A stretch of 64,000 nt of DNA from Monoplex corrugatus (GCA_030674185.1 JAPXFY010000015.1:22946986-23010985); one strand, 5' to 3'. Shown: positions 50,343-62,947, counted from the stretch's first letter. The notes: generated by a model from the sequence alone, not told the origin. Numbers and translations: made by a program.

Positions 50343-50905
50343 CATCTGTTTGCGGTCCCTCATTTGGGATGCCAGGGACTCTTTCAGTATAAATTGTATC
50401 CCCACCTTCTGGACATTCTGTGCTAGAAATTTCCTCTTTTCTGTCATTCTCTTTGTTTCTGCCTTTTTCCTTTGCTTTGTTATTTTTTCCTGTCATTTTC
50501 TGCCTTGCTGGTCCATTCATCTGTATGTGTTCAATAAGTTTATGTACATTTTCTTAGGATTGATAATTGGATACATGTATTAAGTGCATTTTTGGCTATA
50601 GGGAGGTGAGGTGAAATATGCAGAAGCAATTTTAGGTAACTTAGGCCTGTTTTTATATATGTTTTGGAGTCTTTAGTTATGTTTACATTTGTATTCAGGT
50701 GTGTTTTTTAAATCCCCTATGTGATAAATTGGACGGAGTGGTCAACGCCAGGGGCATGTCCTTAGATTATGTGCATGAATGCATATGTGTACTTAATTTT
50801 CTTTTCTTGTTTTTTTCTGTTGAAGTTGTGTATGTTTTGAAGTGGTTATAGCCCTGATACGGCTCTATGGAGTCAGCTGGGCTTTAAACAACAATAACAG
50901 TAAAA
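50343..50905 (+). repeat. dispersed ~500-bp repeat, copy D
   Basis: GTTTGCGGTCCCTCATTTGG at the start is diverged, then CTCTTTCAGTATAAATTGTA, GGTCCATTCATCTGTATGTG, ATTAAGTGCATTTTTGGC, and the end ATAGCCCTGATACGGCTCTA followed by CAACAATAACAGTAA. It is full length and close to copy E. Confidence 0.8.
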
Positions 50906-51996
50906 TAACAATCAAGGTCACATGGATCAAAAAAGTGCCAGAAATCAGCACTTTTTGAGGAGGATGAGTGGACAGTACTTTCTCTGGAATTTCTAAGAAT
51001 ATGTACATTCTGTTTTAGCTGTTGTGAGTCTACCATTTCCCTGGCTTCGCATCAATTTTGACTTCATGTGATGCATTTTCAAGGTGACCTTGATCTGTAA
51101 TGATTTTTGTTAAAAAAAAGAAGGTAAGAATGGCTTGACTATCTTTTTAAATAAAGGTTACTTTTGGCAGAACCAGTGCGCACAATTTAGTATCACAGTA
51201 TTATTTCAGTAATACTTACTGTACTTGATTTTTGTATGATCTTTTGATTTTTTCAGACTGAATGAAAATTTTACCTTTTCTTTGAAGAATGTACCTAATC
51301 TTTTACAAGTTGTAAGAGTTACAGATTTGGTGATTTTTTTAAAATTGTGTCTATGGATTTCTTTGGGTTTTTTGTTATTTGCTGTTTTTGTTTTTTGTTT
51401 GTTTATTTTTTGTTGGTGGGTTTTTTTTGTTTTTTGTTTTGTTTTTGTTCTATCTTCTCTGGTTTTCTTATTTCTGTCATTTTTCTGTTTCCATAATTGT
51501 TCTTTCATTTCTGATTTACATTTGATATGAACTTGGGATGTGTTAACTTTTCAAGAATAAACTAACTTGCCATGTGTGTGTCTGAGAGAGTGAGTTTGAG
51601 GAAAGAAAGGGATAACATGAATGGCATATACGTGGAGGTTGTGCAATATGTGGAAACTTTTTTACCTCAGTTGCATGCAGGCCATGTATCACCCCATTTT
51701 CTTTTTTTTCTCTTTTATGTGTCTGTGTGTGTGTTTTAAATTATTTTGTGAGGGGGAGGGAGATGGTGCACATATGTTCAATAATGTTGCAAATGCCTGT
51801 CGTAATTTGTCCCTTTATTTTTGTTTTTGTTTTCAATTATATGTATAAATTAGTGATAGTATTGGGATGTGTGTTGTCTGTAAATTTAATCATATTGCAC
51901 TGAAAGATATTTCCACTGTTTTGTTTGTTTGTTTGGGAGAGTCTTTGTTTTCACATTTAAGGAATGGTACATTGTTATATCAGATGCCCACATCTG

Positions 51997-52035
<39 letters not shown>

Positions 52036-52529
52036 CACACACACACAAATATATATATATATATCAGGGTAACATTTGTTGTTTTTTTTCCTTTCATTTT
52101 TGTGGGCTTTATATTATTTTTATGGGTTTTTTGTTTTTTTGTGTTTTGTTTGTTATTAAGCACAAATCTAAGCCCACTGTTAGCAATGGTGATCATACAA
52201 TTGAGGGGCCAGACTGAGTTAGGGACTCCATGCTTTTCTGATTTTGTATCATGTTCTAATTTGATGTAGGTATTCTTCAAATAGAGGAACAGTTTTCAGT
52301 CTTATGCTAATAGAGATAAAATTTCCCATATAAGATCAAGAAGTCTAGGAGCTTATCTGATTCAGTGCGTAGACAGATAACAAATAAGATGTTTAGCATC
52401 ATATACTACACTGCATCAGACCACTGCTATTTTAGCGCAGTAGGCCACTCTGTCTGGCCAGATTTCAGCCAGTAGACACCCATAGGCTCACATTAGTCCT
52501 CAAAAGACAATCGTTTTGGTCAGTTTCGG
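50906..52529. other. non-coding DNA with T-rich and CA/TA tracts
   Basis: No gene was recognised. There is a T/G-rich block at 51340-51450, a CA plus TA tract at 52004-52065, and TCAGGGTAACATTTGTTG followed by TTTCATTTTTGTGGGCTTTA, which resembles 49177-49240 and marks another small repeat family. Confidence 0.5.
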
Positions 52530-52845
52530 ATTGCATGCATCCGTGGACAGCAAACAAGACAGTCATGGAGGCAGACACAAAAAGAACATTAATGAAGTTG
52601 ATTAGGAAAAGAAAAGCAAGATTTATAGGACATTTTTTGAGACAAGAAAAATTAGAGCACCGAATCACAACAGGAAAGCTGGAGGGAAAAAGAGCACCAG
52701 GTTGACGGATGGATAAAATACTGGACAGACTTGCGGAGTGGATGAAGACAGAGAGGGTGGGAGATGTACTTGCAGTGACAAAGCATAGATTCATATGAAG
52801 GGCCATGATTGTCAACGCCATGCAGCAGGGAACGTGATGATGATA
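52530..52845 (+). mobile_element. second copy of the RTE/Jockey-type LINE tail
   Basis: GAGGCAGACACAAAAAGAAC, AAGATTTATAGGACATTTT and GGAAAGCTGGAGGGAAAAAG repeat the element at 37015-37388 in the same orientation, ending GTGATGATGAT. Small indels break the frame (AGGTTGACGGATGGATAAAA). Confidence 0.75.
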
Positions 52846-53152
52846 TCTTGACATTTTTCAAAAAAAGTCCATTCAAGAATTGTCATTGTCCATTTTCAGT
52901 ATGAGATGATCCATTTTGTGAATTGTTATCAGGGTTAGTGCCTTCCTACTTTATAAATTCAGTTCAGTTGGTCAGTTTTATACAATTTAGTTGATGGTTT
53001 GACGTCTCTGTATGCCTGTGTGCGAGAAAGCTGCGTGTGCACACCAGTTAGAGTGCATTTCTGCATGTCTGTGTGCACTAGGTTTGTAGTAGAGTGATCA
53101 GATATTCCTTGGCCGTTGATGTGGAACATTTTTGTGTTGTCTTTACATAGGC

Positions 53153-53700
53153 GTTTTCCCCCCATGGGGATGCCGGGGGCTCTTTCAGTATAAATAGTAT
53201 CTCCTCCTGGAAATTCTGTGCTAGAAATTTCCTCTTTTCTGTCATTCTCTTTGTTTCTGTCTTGTTCATTTGCTTTCTGACATTTCTACCTACCATTTTC
53301 TGCCTTGCTGGTCCATTCATCTGTATGTGTTCAATAAAGTCTTACATACTTTTTCTTAGGATTGATAATTGGGTACGTGTATTAAGTGCATTTTTGGCTG
53401 TAGGGATATGAGATGTGCAGAAACAATTTTAGGTAATTCATGCCTATTTTTATACATGTTTCAGTGTCCTTAGGTATGTTTATATTTGTATTCAGGTGTT
53501 TTTAAATCCTCTGTGCAAAAAATTGGAGGGAGTGGTCAACGCCAGGGCCATGTCCTTAGATTATGTGCACGAATGCATTGATATGTGTACTTAAATTTTT
53601 TTTTTTCCTGTCGAAGTTTTGTATGTTTTAAAGTGGTTATAGCCCTGATATAGCTCAGTGCAGTCGGCTGGGCTTTAAACAACAATAACAATAACAAAAA
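53153..53700 (+). repeat. dispersed ~500-bp repeat, copy E
   Basis: TTTTCCCCCCATGGGGATGC to ATAGCCCTGATATAGCTCAG and GGGCTTTAAACAACAATAAC. Same block order as copies A, C and D. Confidence 0.8.
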
Positions 53701-54140
53701 CACAGGCGTTCATGTGTGTGTGTGTGTGTGTAACATACTATGATATTGACCTGCCTGCAGACCAAATTTACTCTCAGTAATGGAAAGGGCAAATCTCAGG
53801 TCTTGACTATGGTCATTCGCTGTGACTGTGTTGCTATTGATTAAGGTGACATATGTGGTTTTTTGTTGTTGTTGTTGTTTTTTGTTTTTTTGCTTGAATA
53901 TTTGTAGGCATCATCCCACTATTCTTATTCAGTGTGTGTGTGATAGTTTTCTGATCATAGCCATCAGTTTCAGTTTCAACTTCTCAAGATGACGTCTCCA
54001 CGCTGGGAATGAATTCCATATGCACTGATATCACAGGTGCCATGCGATGGAGAAGATCCAGAATGATCACGGCACAAGCCTCAAGCCTACACATAAACCC
54101 ACAAGCTGGCCAGGTCCTGAGGTCCTACCTAGATAGTTCC

Positions 54141-54600
54141 ATAACTGGGGTTGTAGGGGAGTGAGGTGGTAGAGACCTAAACTTTTCCTGGGGTCAGCAC
54201 CACAAAGGCGGCGTCCATCCCCTCTTCCTCGCTTCAAACTCAGTCATATTCACTTTTTTTTTTTTTACTGAAACTTCAGAAAGGCAAGGTTATTTGGTCT
54301 TCAAGGGGTGGGACCTGGTAAATCCACCTATCTCTCCGGTGTTTTTTACCAAGGCAGCTGCACAATGCCCAGCTCTTCACGATTTTCAACTGCCGTGCAA
54401 ACTTTACCATGCGCAGCCAGAAGGCTGACAGGTCTAACTCGTTTTCATCCCCTTCTGAAGGACTAGACGTTCAGTTTGATTTTCCTGTCAAACTGAGGAG
54501 AAAAGTCGAGGCCTCTATGGGGAGTGAACGCTGGAATCTCTAGTTTAGATATTGGCAGCGCAGGCGAACGTCTGAACCATTCTGCCACTCTTCTCCCTTC
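54141..54600 (-). mobile_element. ~460-bp tRNA-derived SINE-like element
   Basis: The minus-strand head reads AGTGGCAGAATGGTTCAGAC, then CGCTGCCAATATCTAAACTA and GCGTTCACTCCCC, like a tRNA-Ser/Leu-type sequence with a degraded box B. The other end carries GTTGTAGGGGAGTGAGGTGG; fragments of that end recur at about 40740-40790 and 47078-47130 (CACCTCACTCACCTATAACC). Confidence 0.6.
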
Positions 54601-55904
54601 TTCTCATAGCCATCATGATTAGTATAACTTCATCAGATCATGCTGTGAAGTAGAATATGCTGCTACCCACAGTAAGACTTAACAAGCAAGACATTTCATT
54701 GTCATTTAATATCGGTGATCAGTATCTTCATTTATATGATCTTACTGTCGCCAGTAGTACTCATGAGCATTCAACTTGAAACTGAAAAATCTTTTTTGTT
54801 TGTTTTGTTTTGTTGCCATCATGTTATTGGTGATTTGTTTTTTGTTTTTTTTTTGTTTTGCTTTTTCTGTTGTTAAAGACTGGAATGGATTTTTGTTTTT
54901 GTTTTTTTTAAAGCTGCATGGATTTGGGGCCATTTTTGTACCTGTGTTATCTTATATAGAATGGGATAGGGGGTAGGAGAAGGGCAGTCTGGTGCTGCTG
55001 TATTTTTTTTATTTGTTTATAGACCTGAATTAGTGGATCTATGCCAGTCTTCTGCTGCCTTTATTTATGTTCTTATGTTAATTGTGGTCTGTTTTGTTGT
55101 AGTGCTTGTGTGTGTTGTAGAGCTGAATGGATCCTTGGGCATTATATTGCTCTGTTTTGGTACATTGTCTGGTGTAGACTTGTATAAATTTTCAGTGTTA
55201 GCTTAAAGTCGTAGTATATTCCAAGATGTAACAGATGATTTTGTCACTGTTGTATATACAGAAACTTTTCACATGAGTGGATTGTCATAATTTTTTTAAG
55301 ATTTATTTCCTTATGTGTTTTTAAGAGGAAAAAGACAGACATAAACAGTCATGTATTAAAATCAATGCATGCATGAACATCAAGTTTTTATCATGCTAGT
55401 ACACAATAACTCACATGTAAACAGCATGTTCAAGATTAACAGGTACAGAACAAGGCGAACAAAGAAAGACTACAAATGTACATTAATTGTGTTATACAGG
55501 TACGCAGTTTTAGGTAATGGTTTGTAGCAAAACTATTCAGAGTGAATGAATTTTATGGGATATGTATCATGGCAGCATATTGTTCTGTTTCATACACAAT
55601 TTTAAGTATTTCCTGAACAAATGAGTTTGTGGAATATTGTGTTTGGACCGTTGTAGCTAGTATGACAAAAGCAGACATGGTGCGTCACCAGTTTACATAA
55701 ATTTGCCTGAAGAAGACTGTAATTATCAAACAGTGCTGTTTACTTGACTTATGGAATCCTTCTTTCTCAAGATGGAACAAACTTGTTTTCAAAATGACTT
55801 CAGCATGTACTTGTGTTCAATACCCCCTCCCTTCCTTCCTTTCTTTCTCTTTTACTTGGCCTTTTTTTTAGTTCGCCTGTGATATAAGAAGTGAGAATTA
55901 CTAC
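54601..55904. other. AT-rich non-coding DNA
   Basis: Long T-rich runs around 54790-54920, otherwise unique sequence. No gene, exon or clear repeat was recognised. Confidence 0.5.
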
Positions 55905-56165
55905 CAAAAGTTAAGTCAACAAAATTGGCTTGTTTTGGACATATGGTTCGACATGACTCTCTCCTGAAATCCATTATCGCTGGAAACATGGAAGGCAAGG
56001 GAACAAGAAGTTGTCCAAGACGAATATGGACAATGTCAAAGACTGGACAGGGAAAAGCCTGGCCATGGCTGAATGCGCCTACACAACACAGGACAGGAAG
56101 ACATGGAGAATCGTGACACCCTGACCCGTGGTCCACACAGAGGACACCTAGAAGAAGAAAAATAA
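55905..56165 (+). mobile_element. LINE 3' end, different RTE/Jockey-type family
   Basis: The frame reads KLACFGHMVRHDSLLKSIIA, then GNMEGKGTRSCPRRIWTM; GH-RHDSL is a common C-terminal RT tail motif of animal LINEs. It ends with a CTAGAAGAAGAAAAATAA tail. The frame is degraded (WNAPTQHRTGRHGES). Only the last ~60 codons remain. Confidence 0.65.
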
Positions 56166-58261
56166 GAAGTGGCATATAAGAAACAACTTGATTTTCATGA
56201 TGGTAATTCACAGATACTTATTTGTTTGTTCATTTGTTTGCTGCTCCATACTCTACTCTGTTTCAGTCAATTTGCCCCAGGCTGCTCAGTGCCGAAATCC
56301 TTTAGGATCTGCTGTGAAGCTACCTATCAGACATCTTTGCATGCTGGCTGGTCAGGTTGATGGAGTTCAGTAGCACCTGTTCTGTTCTAATGTACCTGTT
56401 CTGATCAAGGGTACTTAACAACACTCTTAAGCTACCTCCTAATGAGCGTTATAAATGAGTGTGTTTCCAAAACACTTAAAATGAGTTGGTTAGTCGTCCA
56501 GTTTCTTTTTGATGAGTAGGATCATTTTTCAGCATTCATATTTATAGCAAGGAAGTTACTGAGAGTTTTTAAAAGTTCTGAATTTTATTGTTTTCTTGCT
56601 TGCAAATTCCCCCCAGTTACTGGGAGTTTTGTATCCACAGCTTGTAGTATGCAGTGTGTTTGTATGCAATTAGAGGCAGGAAACGTATCTCCACTTTTAC
56701 TTTCTGCCAGAAATTTTTTCTTCTTTACAAACTTCTAAAAATGAAAACGTTGTCAACACCTTGCTTTTATCAAGAATTTAGACTTTTTATTGATTCTCTG
56801 TTAAATACATTATGTGTATGCATATATATGGAGGCTCTATTGATATGTGTGTATATTATGTATGCATACATATATGAAAATATGATGAATATGTGTATAG
56901 AATGCCTAATGTAATATGTGTTAAGTCCACCCCTTCAAATGGGACTATGACCTTTTCTGGAATAGATCTCATTTTTCAGCTGAATGTATTTTCATTACAA
57001 TATTTTTTTTTGTCAAGTATTTTAAGATATTCTTGATTCCATGTAAAGTACATTCCATCATATCTTTTATGGGCATTTTTTAATTGCAAAGACATTTTGT
57101 GACTCTGTGTAGTGTGCATCTTCATCACAAACATTTTTCAGCAAAAGTTTAGATCCAAAGACATTTCATTTGCTGATTCTGTGTATAATCCTCTTCATCA
57201 CATTTTGATCAGGAATATTCTTTGCAAAGATTTTCATTGACTTTTATGCTTTTCCTCACAATTGTGGTTTTCATTGACTCTGTATTGCATGCTTTTCATC
57301 ACACTTTTGATTTTCATTGACTGTGTTGAATTGCTTTTCATCACAGTTTTGATCAGGAATGTTTCTAAAATTTCGAACTTTCACTGATTTTTATGGGGTG
57401 TCTGGTTTCAAAGACTTTGACGAAATCTGTGTAGTGTCTTGCATGTGGGCAGTTGCAAGAGATTTTTAATGTATGTAGATGCACTACAAATGATGAGCTT
57501 CAGTGCACTTTTGTATGAATTATTTTTTAAAATATGCATTTACTTTCAGTGTATTCCCTTCTACTGCTGTGATCTTGTTAAGCAAGATACAACACAAGAC
57601 ATGGAGTGAAGTGGCTACAATTGTTACACTCCAGTTGTCTTATGTGTTGTCTTAAACTGGTAAATTTTGTTGTGTAATAAAAATTGAAGCTTTCAGTTCA
57701 TCTGAAAGGGCCATTTTGGTTCTGCAACATTTATGTTGTATTATTGTAATATGAACCTCTTTAGTTTAGCTTGTTAACAGAACCATTTGACTTTTCAGAC
57801 AGCCTTGCCTTACATTTCTTATGAAATGAACTACATCATTTATGGTATAATCAACAACCACTCTACTTTAAAACGAAGCTTTTGGCTCTACAGCCACTGA
57901 ATTACCAGATATGCTTTTTGTTGGTGTGTTTTTGTGTTTCTTTCTTGTCACAATGGATTTAGCATATGAAATGTGTGGAAAGGACATTATCAAAGTGCAG
58001 CACATTCAGGAATGATGGTGGTGTGTGTGACTGTTTTTTTTTAAGATTGAAATGGATTTTTCAATAGAATTTTGCCAGGGACAGATCTTTTGTTGTGGTG
58101 GGTTCCATTTCATATGCAAAGCATCTGCCACAAACAGGACCTAGGATTTTCATCTAATTTGAAGTTCTAATACCCACACCATGCCGTGTCCAATCAGATT
58201 TTGAACTCTGACTCAACTGGTTCGTAGGGGAGGTACATTTAAGAATTAAGCCATTACTCCA
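56166..58261. other. AT-rich non-coding DNA with degenerate tandem repeats
   Basis: Between about 57060 and 57440 units with TTTTCATTGACT, GCTTTTCATCACA and TTTTGATCAGGAAT recur at irregular spacing. An AATAAA lies at 57676-57681. No gene was recognised. Confidence 0.5.
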
Positions 58262-59295
58262 GGTGAATCCCCTGTGAGGATACTGGGGGCTCTTTCAGTA
58301 AAAAAAAGTATTCCCTCCTGGAAATTCTGTGTTAGAAATTTCCTCTTTTCTGTCATCTCTTTGTTTCTTCCTTGCTTCTTTGCTTTCTGTCATTTCTTCT
58401 TATAATTTTCTGCTCTGCCGGTCCCTTTACTGATAAAGCTTTACATACTTTCGCTTTGGATTGATGATTGGGTATATGTATTGAGTGAGTTTTTGGCTTT
58501 AACTTTCTCACATCGTAACGCTAGCCCGCTGGCGTTCTCGCGGAGAACCGCAGGTGCCAGAACGCTAGGGGTATAGCGTTCAGCAAGCTCGCCGCTGACA
58601 ACGTAACGCTAGGATTCTAGCATCTTGCGTTAGAAAATTCCTACGTGAAGCCAGTTACGGTCTAAGGGAAAAAAACTCTATTATAGTATCAAGTAACCAT
58701 TTCTAAATACTGTGAGAGTGATTTCCCGAGTAAAAAGTCTATTTGAAGAATTTTTCGGAAGCAAAATCAACATCACCCGAACCGCGTGCTTCACTGAAAC
58801 AAAGGCAAAATGGAGTGCCCTGCGAATGCACGATGTCGCTGTTCACTCAGAATTGTGGAATTTGTGTGTGTGTGTGTACTTTTCTGAGCTTCTGATCAGA
58901 TGATACAAGTCATGGAGTATTGGTGTCTCTTTTTTCTGTTGTGTTTACATCTGCTGAATGGATGAAATGCTTGTCTGAAATGCTCCTCAACCATGATATT
59001 TCATTGCACAAATAACCTCAAAGCATGTCTGAACAAACTTATACTGTAGATATCCTAAAAGAGGATTAAAGTACTTTTCTAACCATACCCTACAAGTTGA
59101 TGTTAGTCATTTGGGGCGCCTGTGAAAATCAATTCAAAGTGGCCTAAAAATGCACGTTTCCAAGGAAAGTAGTCAGGGCAGCTGGCACGTCTGCAGGGAA
59201 GTAGGCCAAATAGCCAGCTGACGATGCCATTGTGTTAAGAAATGTGATGTGCAGAAGCAATTTCGGGTGATTTAGGCTCATTTTCAAGTTTATAT
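58262..59295 (+). repeat. dispersed ~500-bp repeat, copy F, split by an insertion
   Basis: The first half runs from AATCCCCTGTGAGGATACTG to TTTTTGGCTTTAA (58502). The second half resumes at TTAAGAAATGTGATGTGCAG (59235). Removing the insert leaves GGCTTTAAGAAATGTGATG, as in copy B (GGCTTCAAGGAAATGTGATG). The sequence after GGTGATTTAGGCTCATTTTC loses similarity. Confidence 0.75.
58499..59238. mobile_element. 740-bp TTAA-flanked insertion inside copy F
   Basis: TTAA stands at both edges. The ends TTAACTTTCTCACATCGT and, inverted, TTAACACAATGGCATCGT share TTAAC and CATCGT at identical offsets, 12 of 18 bases. The left half is GC-rich and repeats AACGCTAG (near 58518, 58560, 58604) with the inverted form GCGTTAG. 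No transposase frame is visible; the longest frames are short and unlike known proteins. It looks like a non-autonomous piggyBac-type element. Confidence 0.65.
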
Positions 59296-59331
59296 TTCAT
59301 AATTTGTGTTATTATTGTCAACTTGTGAGGC

Positions 59332-59333
<2 letters not shown>

Positions 59334-59376
<43 letters not shown>
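59334..59376 (+). repeat. GT microsatellite
   Basis: A pure (GT)n tract of about 43 bp. Confidence 0.95.
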
Positions 59377-59377
<1 letters not shown>

Positions 59378-60084
59378 CGAGGAGGATTGTATACAGTGTA
59401 TGCATGTAAATTAATCAAATGCATAGCATCAGATGGAAAGATGATGACTACTGTTCATGACATGAGCAATTATAGATATAGTTAAGAGCAACTGAACTGT
59501 GTTTTTTTTTTTACTCTTAGTAAAATTGTATTCTTTTCACATTGTGTAGTTCAACTGCACACCACTTGTTCTCAGTACTGTTAATATTCCAGTTTTGTGG
59601 TATGTTGATGTCTTAATTCTACCCTAATGATTGATGATTTCGTTTGGGCTTTCTCTTTCTTTTAATGATTATTATTCTTTTTGATTTTGTACGAAAAACA
59701 CATAAATATAGCTCAGATTTTGAGCTCGATTTTGTACACAGACTATCTGAGAGAGAGGAAGAAGAAGAAGAAATTGGGGAGGGACAGGTGGAACGAAACA
59801 GAGATTGCCCTTTTCTCTGAAAATTTTGAAAATCGTGAAGAGCAGGGCATTTGCCCAGCTGCTCTGATATAAAACACTGGAGAGAGAGGTTAGTTTCCCA
59901 GGCCCCTCCTGGTGAAGGCCAGTTAGCAGTCTTGCCATTCTGAAGTCTTGGTCAAAAAAACAACAACAACAAAAAGGGTGGCGTTGTACTGCATGACCTA
60001 CTCTCAAAGGGGAGGGCAGCACGAGTTTCACATGGTCAATTCACTGTGACAAAAAGAAATGAATAGGAGTATGAATGGTCTGGC
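59377..60084. other. non-coding DNA, nothing recognised
   Basis: Unique sequence with a GAAGAAGAAG stretch near 59758 and an AACAACAACA stretch near 59960. No gene seen. Confidence 0.5.
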
Positions 60085-61435
60085 TGTCTGAGGGTTTCAT
60101 TCTTGAATGGTCTGTCTGTCGTAGGGTGTCATGCTCGAGTGGTCTATATCAGGGCTTTGCATTTGAACGGCCATCTGAGGGTTTCGTGTTTGAATGGTAT
60201 ATCTGCCTGAGACTGTTGTGCTTGAATGGTTTATCTGTGATAGTGTTGTGCTTGAATGGTTTATCTGTGAGAGTGTTGTGCTTGAATGGTTCATCTGTGA
60301 TAGTGTTGTGTTTGAATGGTTTATCTGTGAGAGTGTTGTGCTTGAATGGTTCATCTGTGAGAGTGTTGTGCTTGAATGGTTCATCTTGATAGTGTTTTGC
60401 TTGAATGGTTCATATGTGAGTGTTGTGCTTGAATGGTTCATATGTGAGAGTGTTGTGCTTGAATGGTTCATCTTGAGAGTGTTTTGCTTGAATGGTTTAT
60501 CTGTGAGTGTTGTGCTTGAATGGTTTATCTGTGAGAGTGTGCTTGAATGGTTCATATGTGAGAGTGTTGTGCTTGAATGGTTCATCTGTGAGAGTGTTGT
60601 GCTTGAATGGTTCATCTGTGAGAGTGTTGTGCTTGAATGGTTCATCTGTGAGAGTGTTGTGCTTGAATGGTTCATCAGTGAGAGTTGTTGTGCTTGAAAG
60701 ACCTATGTGAAGGTTTCACGCTCAAATAGTTGAGCTGTCTGCAGGTTTTGTGCTTGACTGGTCTGTCGAAGGGCTTTGAGCTTAAATGGTCTCTCTGAGA
60801 GTCTTGTGCTTGAATGGTCCGTTTGTCTGAAGGTTTTGTGCTTGAATGATTCGTCTGAGTTTTATACTTGAATGGTCTGAGGTTTTGTGCTTGAATGGTC
60901 TATCTGATAGGTTCGTGCTTGAATGGTCTTAAGGTTTTGTGCTTGAATGGTCTATCTGAGGGTGTTGTGCTTGAATGGTCTATCAGAGGGTGTTGTGCTT
61001 GAATGGTCTATCTGATAGGATCGTGCTTGAATGGTCTATCTGAGGGTGTTGTGCTTGAATGGTATATCTGATAGGTTCGTACTTGAATGGTATATCTGAT
61101 AGGTTTGTGCTTGAATGGTCCATCTGAGGGTTTTGTGCTTGCATTGTCTGGGGGTTTTGTGCTTAAATTGTCTATCTGATAGTTTGTGCTTGAATGGTCC
61201 ATCTGATAGTTTGTGCTTGAATGGTCCATCTGAGAGTTTTGTGCTTGCATTGTCTGAGGGTTTGTGCTTGAATTGTGTATCTGATAGTTTGTGCTTGAAT
61301 GGTCCATCTGATAGTTTGTGCTTGAATGGTCCATCTGAGAGTTTGTGCTTGCATTGTCTGGGGGTTTTGTGCTTGAATTGTCTATCTGATAGTTTGTGCT
61401 TGAAAGGTCTATTTGAAGGTTTTGTGCTTGAATGC
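60085..61435 (+). repeat. ~27-30-bp minisatellite, about 48 units
   Basis: The core is TTGTGCTTGAATGGTTCATC plus TGTGAGAGTG. The left half (60190-60690) is a clean 30-bp array; the right half has shorter, more varied units (GATAGTTTGTGCTTGAATGG). Because 30 is a multiple of three, long frames stay open on both strands, with a 10-residue cycle (SVVLEWFICE on the plus strand). They are repeat artefacts. Confidence 0.95.
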
Positions 61436-62135
61436 TTTTCTTTTGTAATGCACCATTTCAGAATACAAATAACAATGATGAGAAAACTAAGACATTTAAG
61501 TTAGGTGACCCTACGCAAACAACAACTTGACAATGACATGTTAAATCCAAAGCAAGTCATACTCTTGGAAATTTGCAATGTAACAAATCTTATAATAGTT
61601 TTCAAATTGTTTTTCTACTGTTTGGTACTGCTTTCTACCCACAATTTTCTGTGCTGTATTTGATATTAAAAAGACTATGTAAAGCTGTGAGTCTGAATTT
61701 GTATGTGTGCCAACAGAATGAAAGAGAATAAGTAGATGTACATTAATAAAATGTGCACATGCACACACATAAACCAAAACAAGCAAGCAAGCAAGTCAAA
61801 GAAGAGGGAAAAACTTAGGTAATAAAATATTCTAAAAATTGTGAAAATAACCTGTCATAAACACAGAGAACATGTGTACAGAAAAGACCACAAACTGATA
61901 AAAATTTCACCCAAATATTCAGCAGTACTCTTGTCATCCTCATGGGGACTATACATGTATTCACTGACTTACCATATGCTTAAAACAAATGACCAGTAAA
62001 AAAGAGAATGTTTATCAAATTTAAAATTCATTAAGAATTATGAATTAGGCCTACATATCAAATGTGCAATATGCTACATTAGCTAAAGCATTCATTTCTT
62101 ATGTTCACACACGTGCACCTGCAAAAATACCCTCC
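61436..62135. other. AT-rich non-coding DNA
   Basis: No gene or clear repeat; a small AAGC repeat lies near 61780. Confidence 0.5.
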
Positions 62136-62576
62136 CCTCAAACACAGATATACACACAGACACACACACACACAAAACCACGCACACATGCGCGTACACG
62201 CATGCACATAGACACACTCAAGCACACACCAAACATACGCACTCACAAACACACACACACCAATACAAATGCCACCATAAACAAATAAACTTGTTACTAG
62301 TATACATATATATATACATGAATCTACCTATCTAGCCATACATATATGTATACATACATAATGCTGCCATAAACAAATGCACTCCTTATGAGTATTATAT
62401 GTATATACATTAGTATAATATATATAGATATATATAGATATGGATATATATATGGATATATATGTGTATATATATATGTGTGTGTATATATAGATATATA
62501 TATATATATATACACACACATATATATATACACACATATATACACATATATCCATATATGTACCCATATCTATCTA

Positions 62577-62666
<90 letters not shown>

Positions 62667-62705
62667 TATATATATATATATATATACATTATATATATAC
62701 ACACA
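62136..62705 (+). repeat. CA-rich then TA-rich microsatellite block
   Basis: CACACA/CACGCA-type repeats at 62140-62265 are followed by TATG/TATA repeats (62300-62705), the last 120 bp being nearly pure (TA)n. Two ACACCAGCCTGACAT duplicates (near 62733 and 62780) follow directly. Confidence 0.93.
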
Positions 62706-62947
62706 TCAGAACAGCTCATGCTGTCCAAAGACACCAGCCTGACATTCATACACCAATTTGATCAGCTCATGCTATCCAGACACCAGCCTGACATACACCA
62801 ATTTGACATTCACATTCAGGCCCACAATTCACCAGGTCTCTCAACAGCTTACAATATGGATTTTATCAGTGATGAGATATCCAAAATGAAGAATGATATA
62901 AAACAGAAGTTAACTGTTGGGTGAACATTGGTTCACTTTGTCTAATA

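Noticed and set aside
56220..56373. Possible exon (open frames near 56169-56373)
   Set aside because: No acceptor/donor pair with consistent phase and no similarity to a family I recognise.
60097..60697. Proteins of 167 and 192 residues on opposite strands
   Set aside because: Both are translations of the same 30-bp tandem repeat; no splice sites, start context or domain supports a gene.
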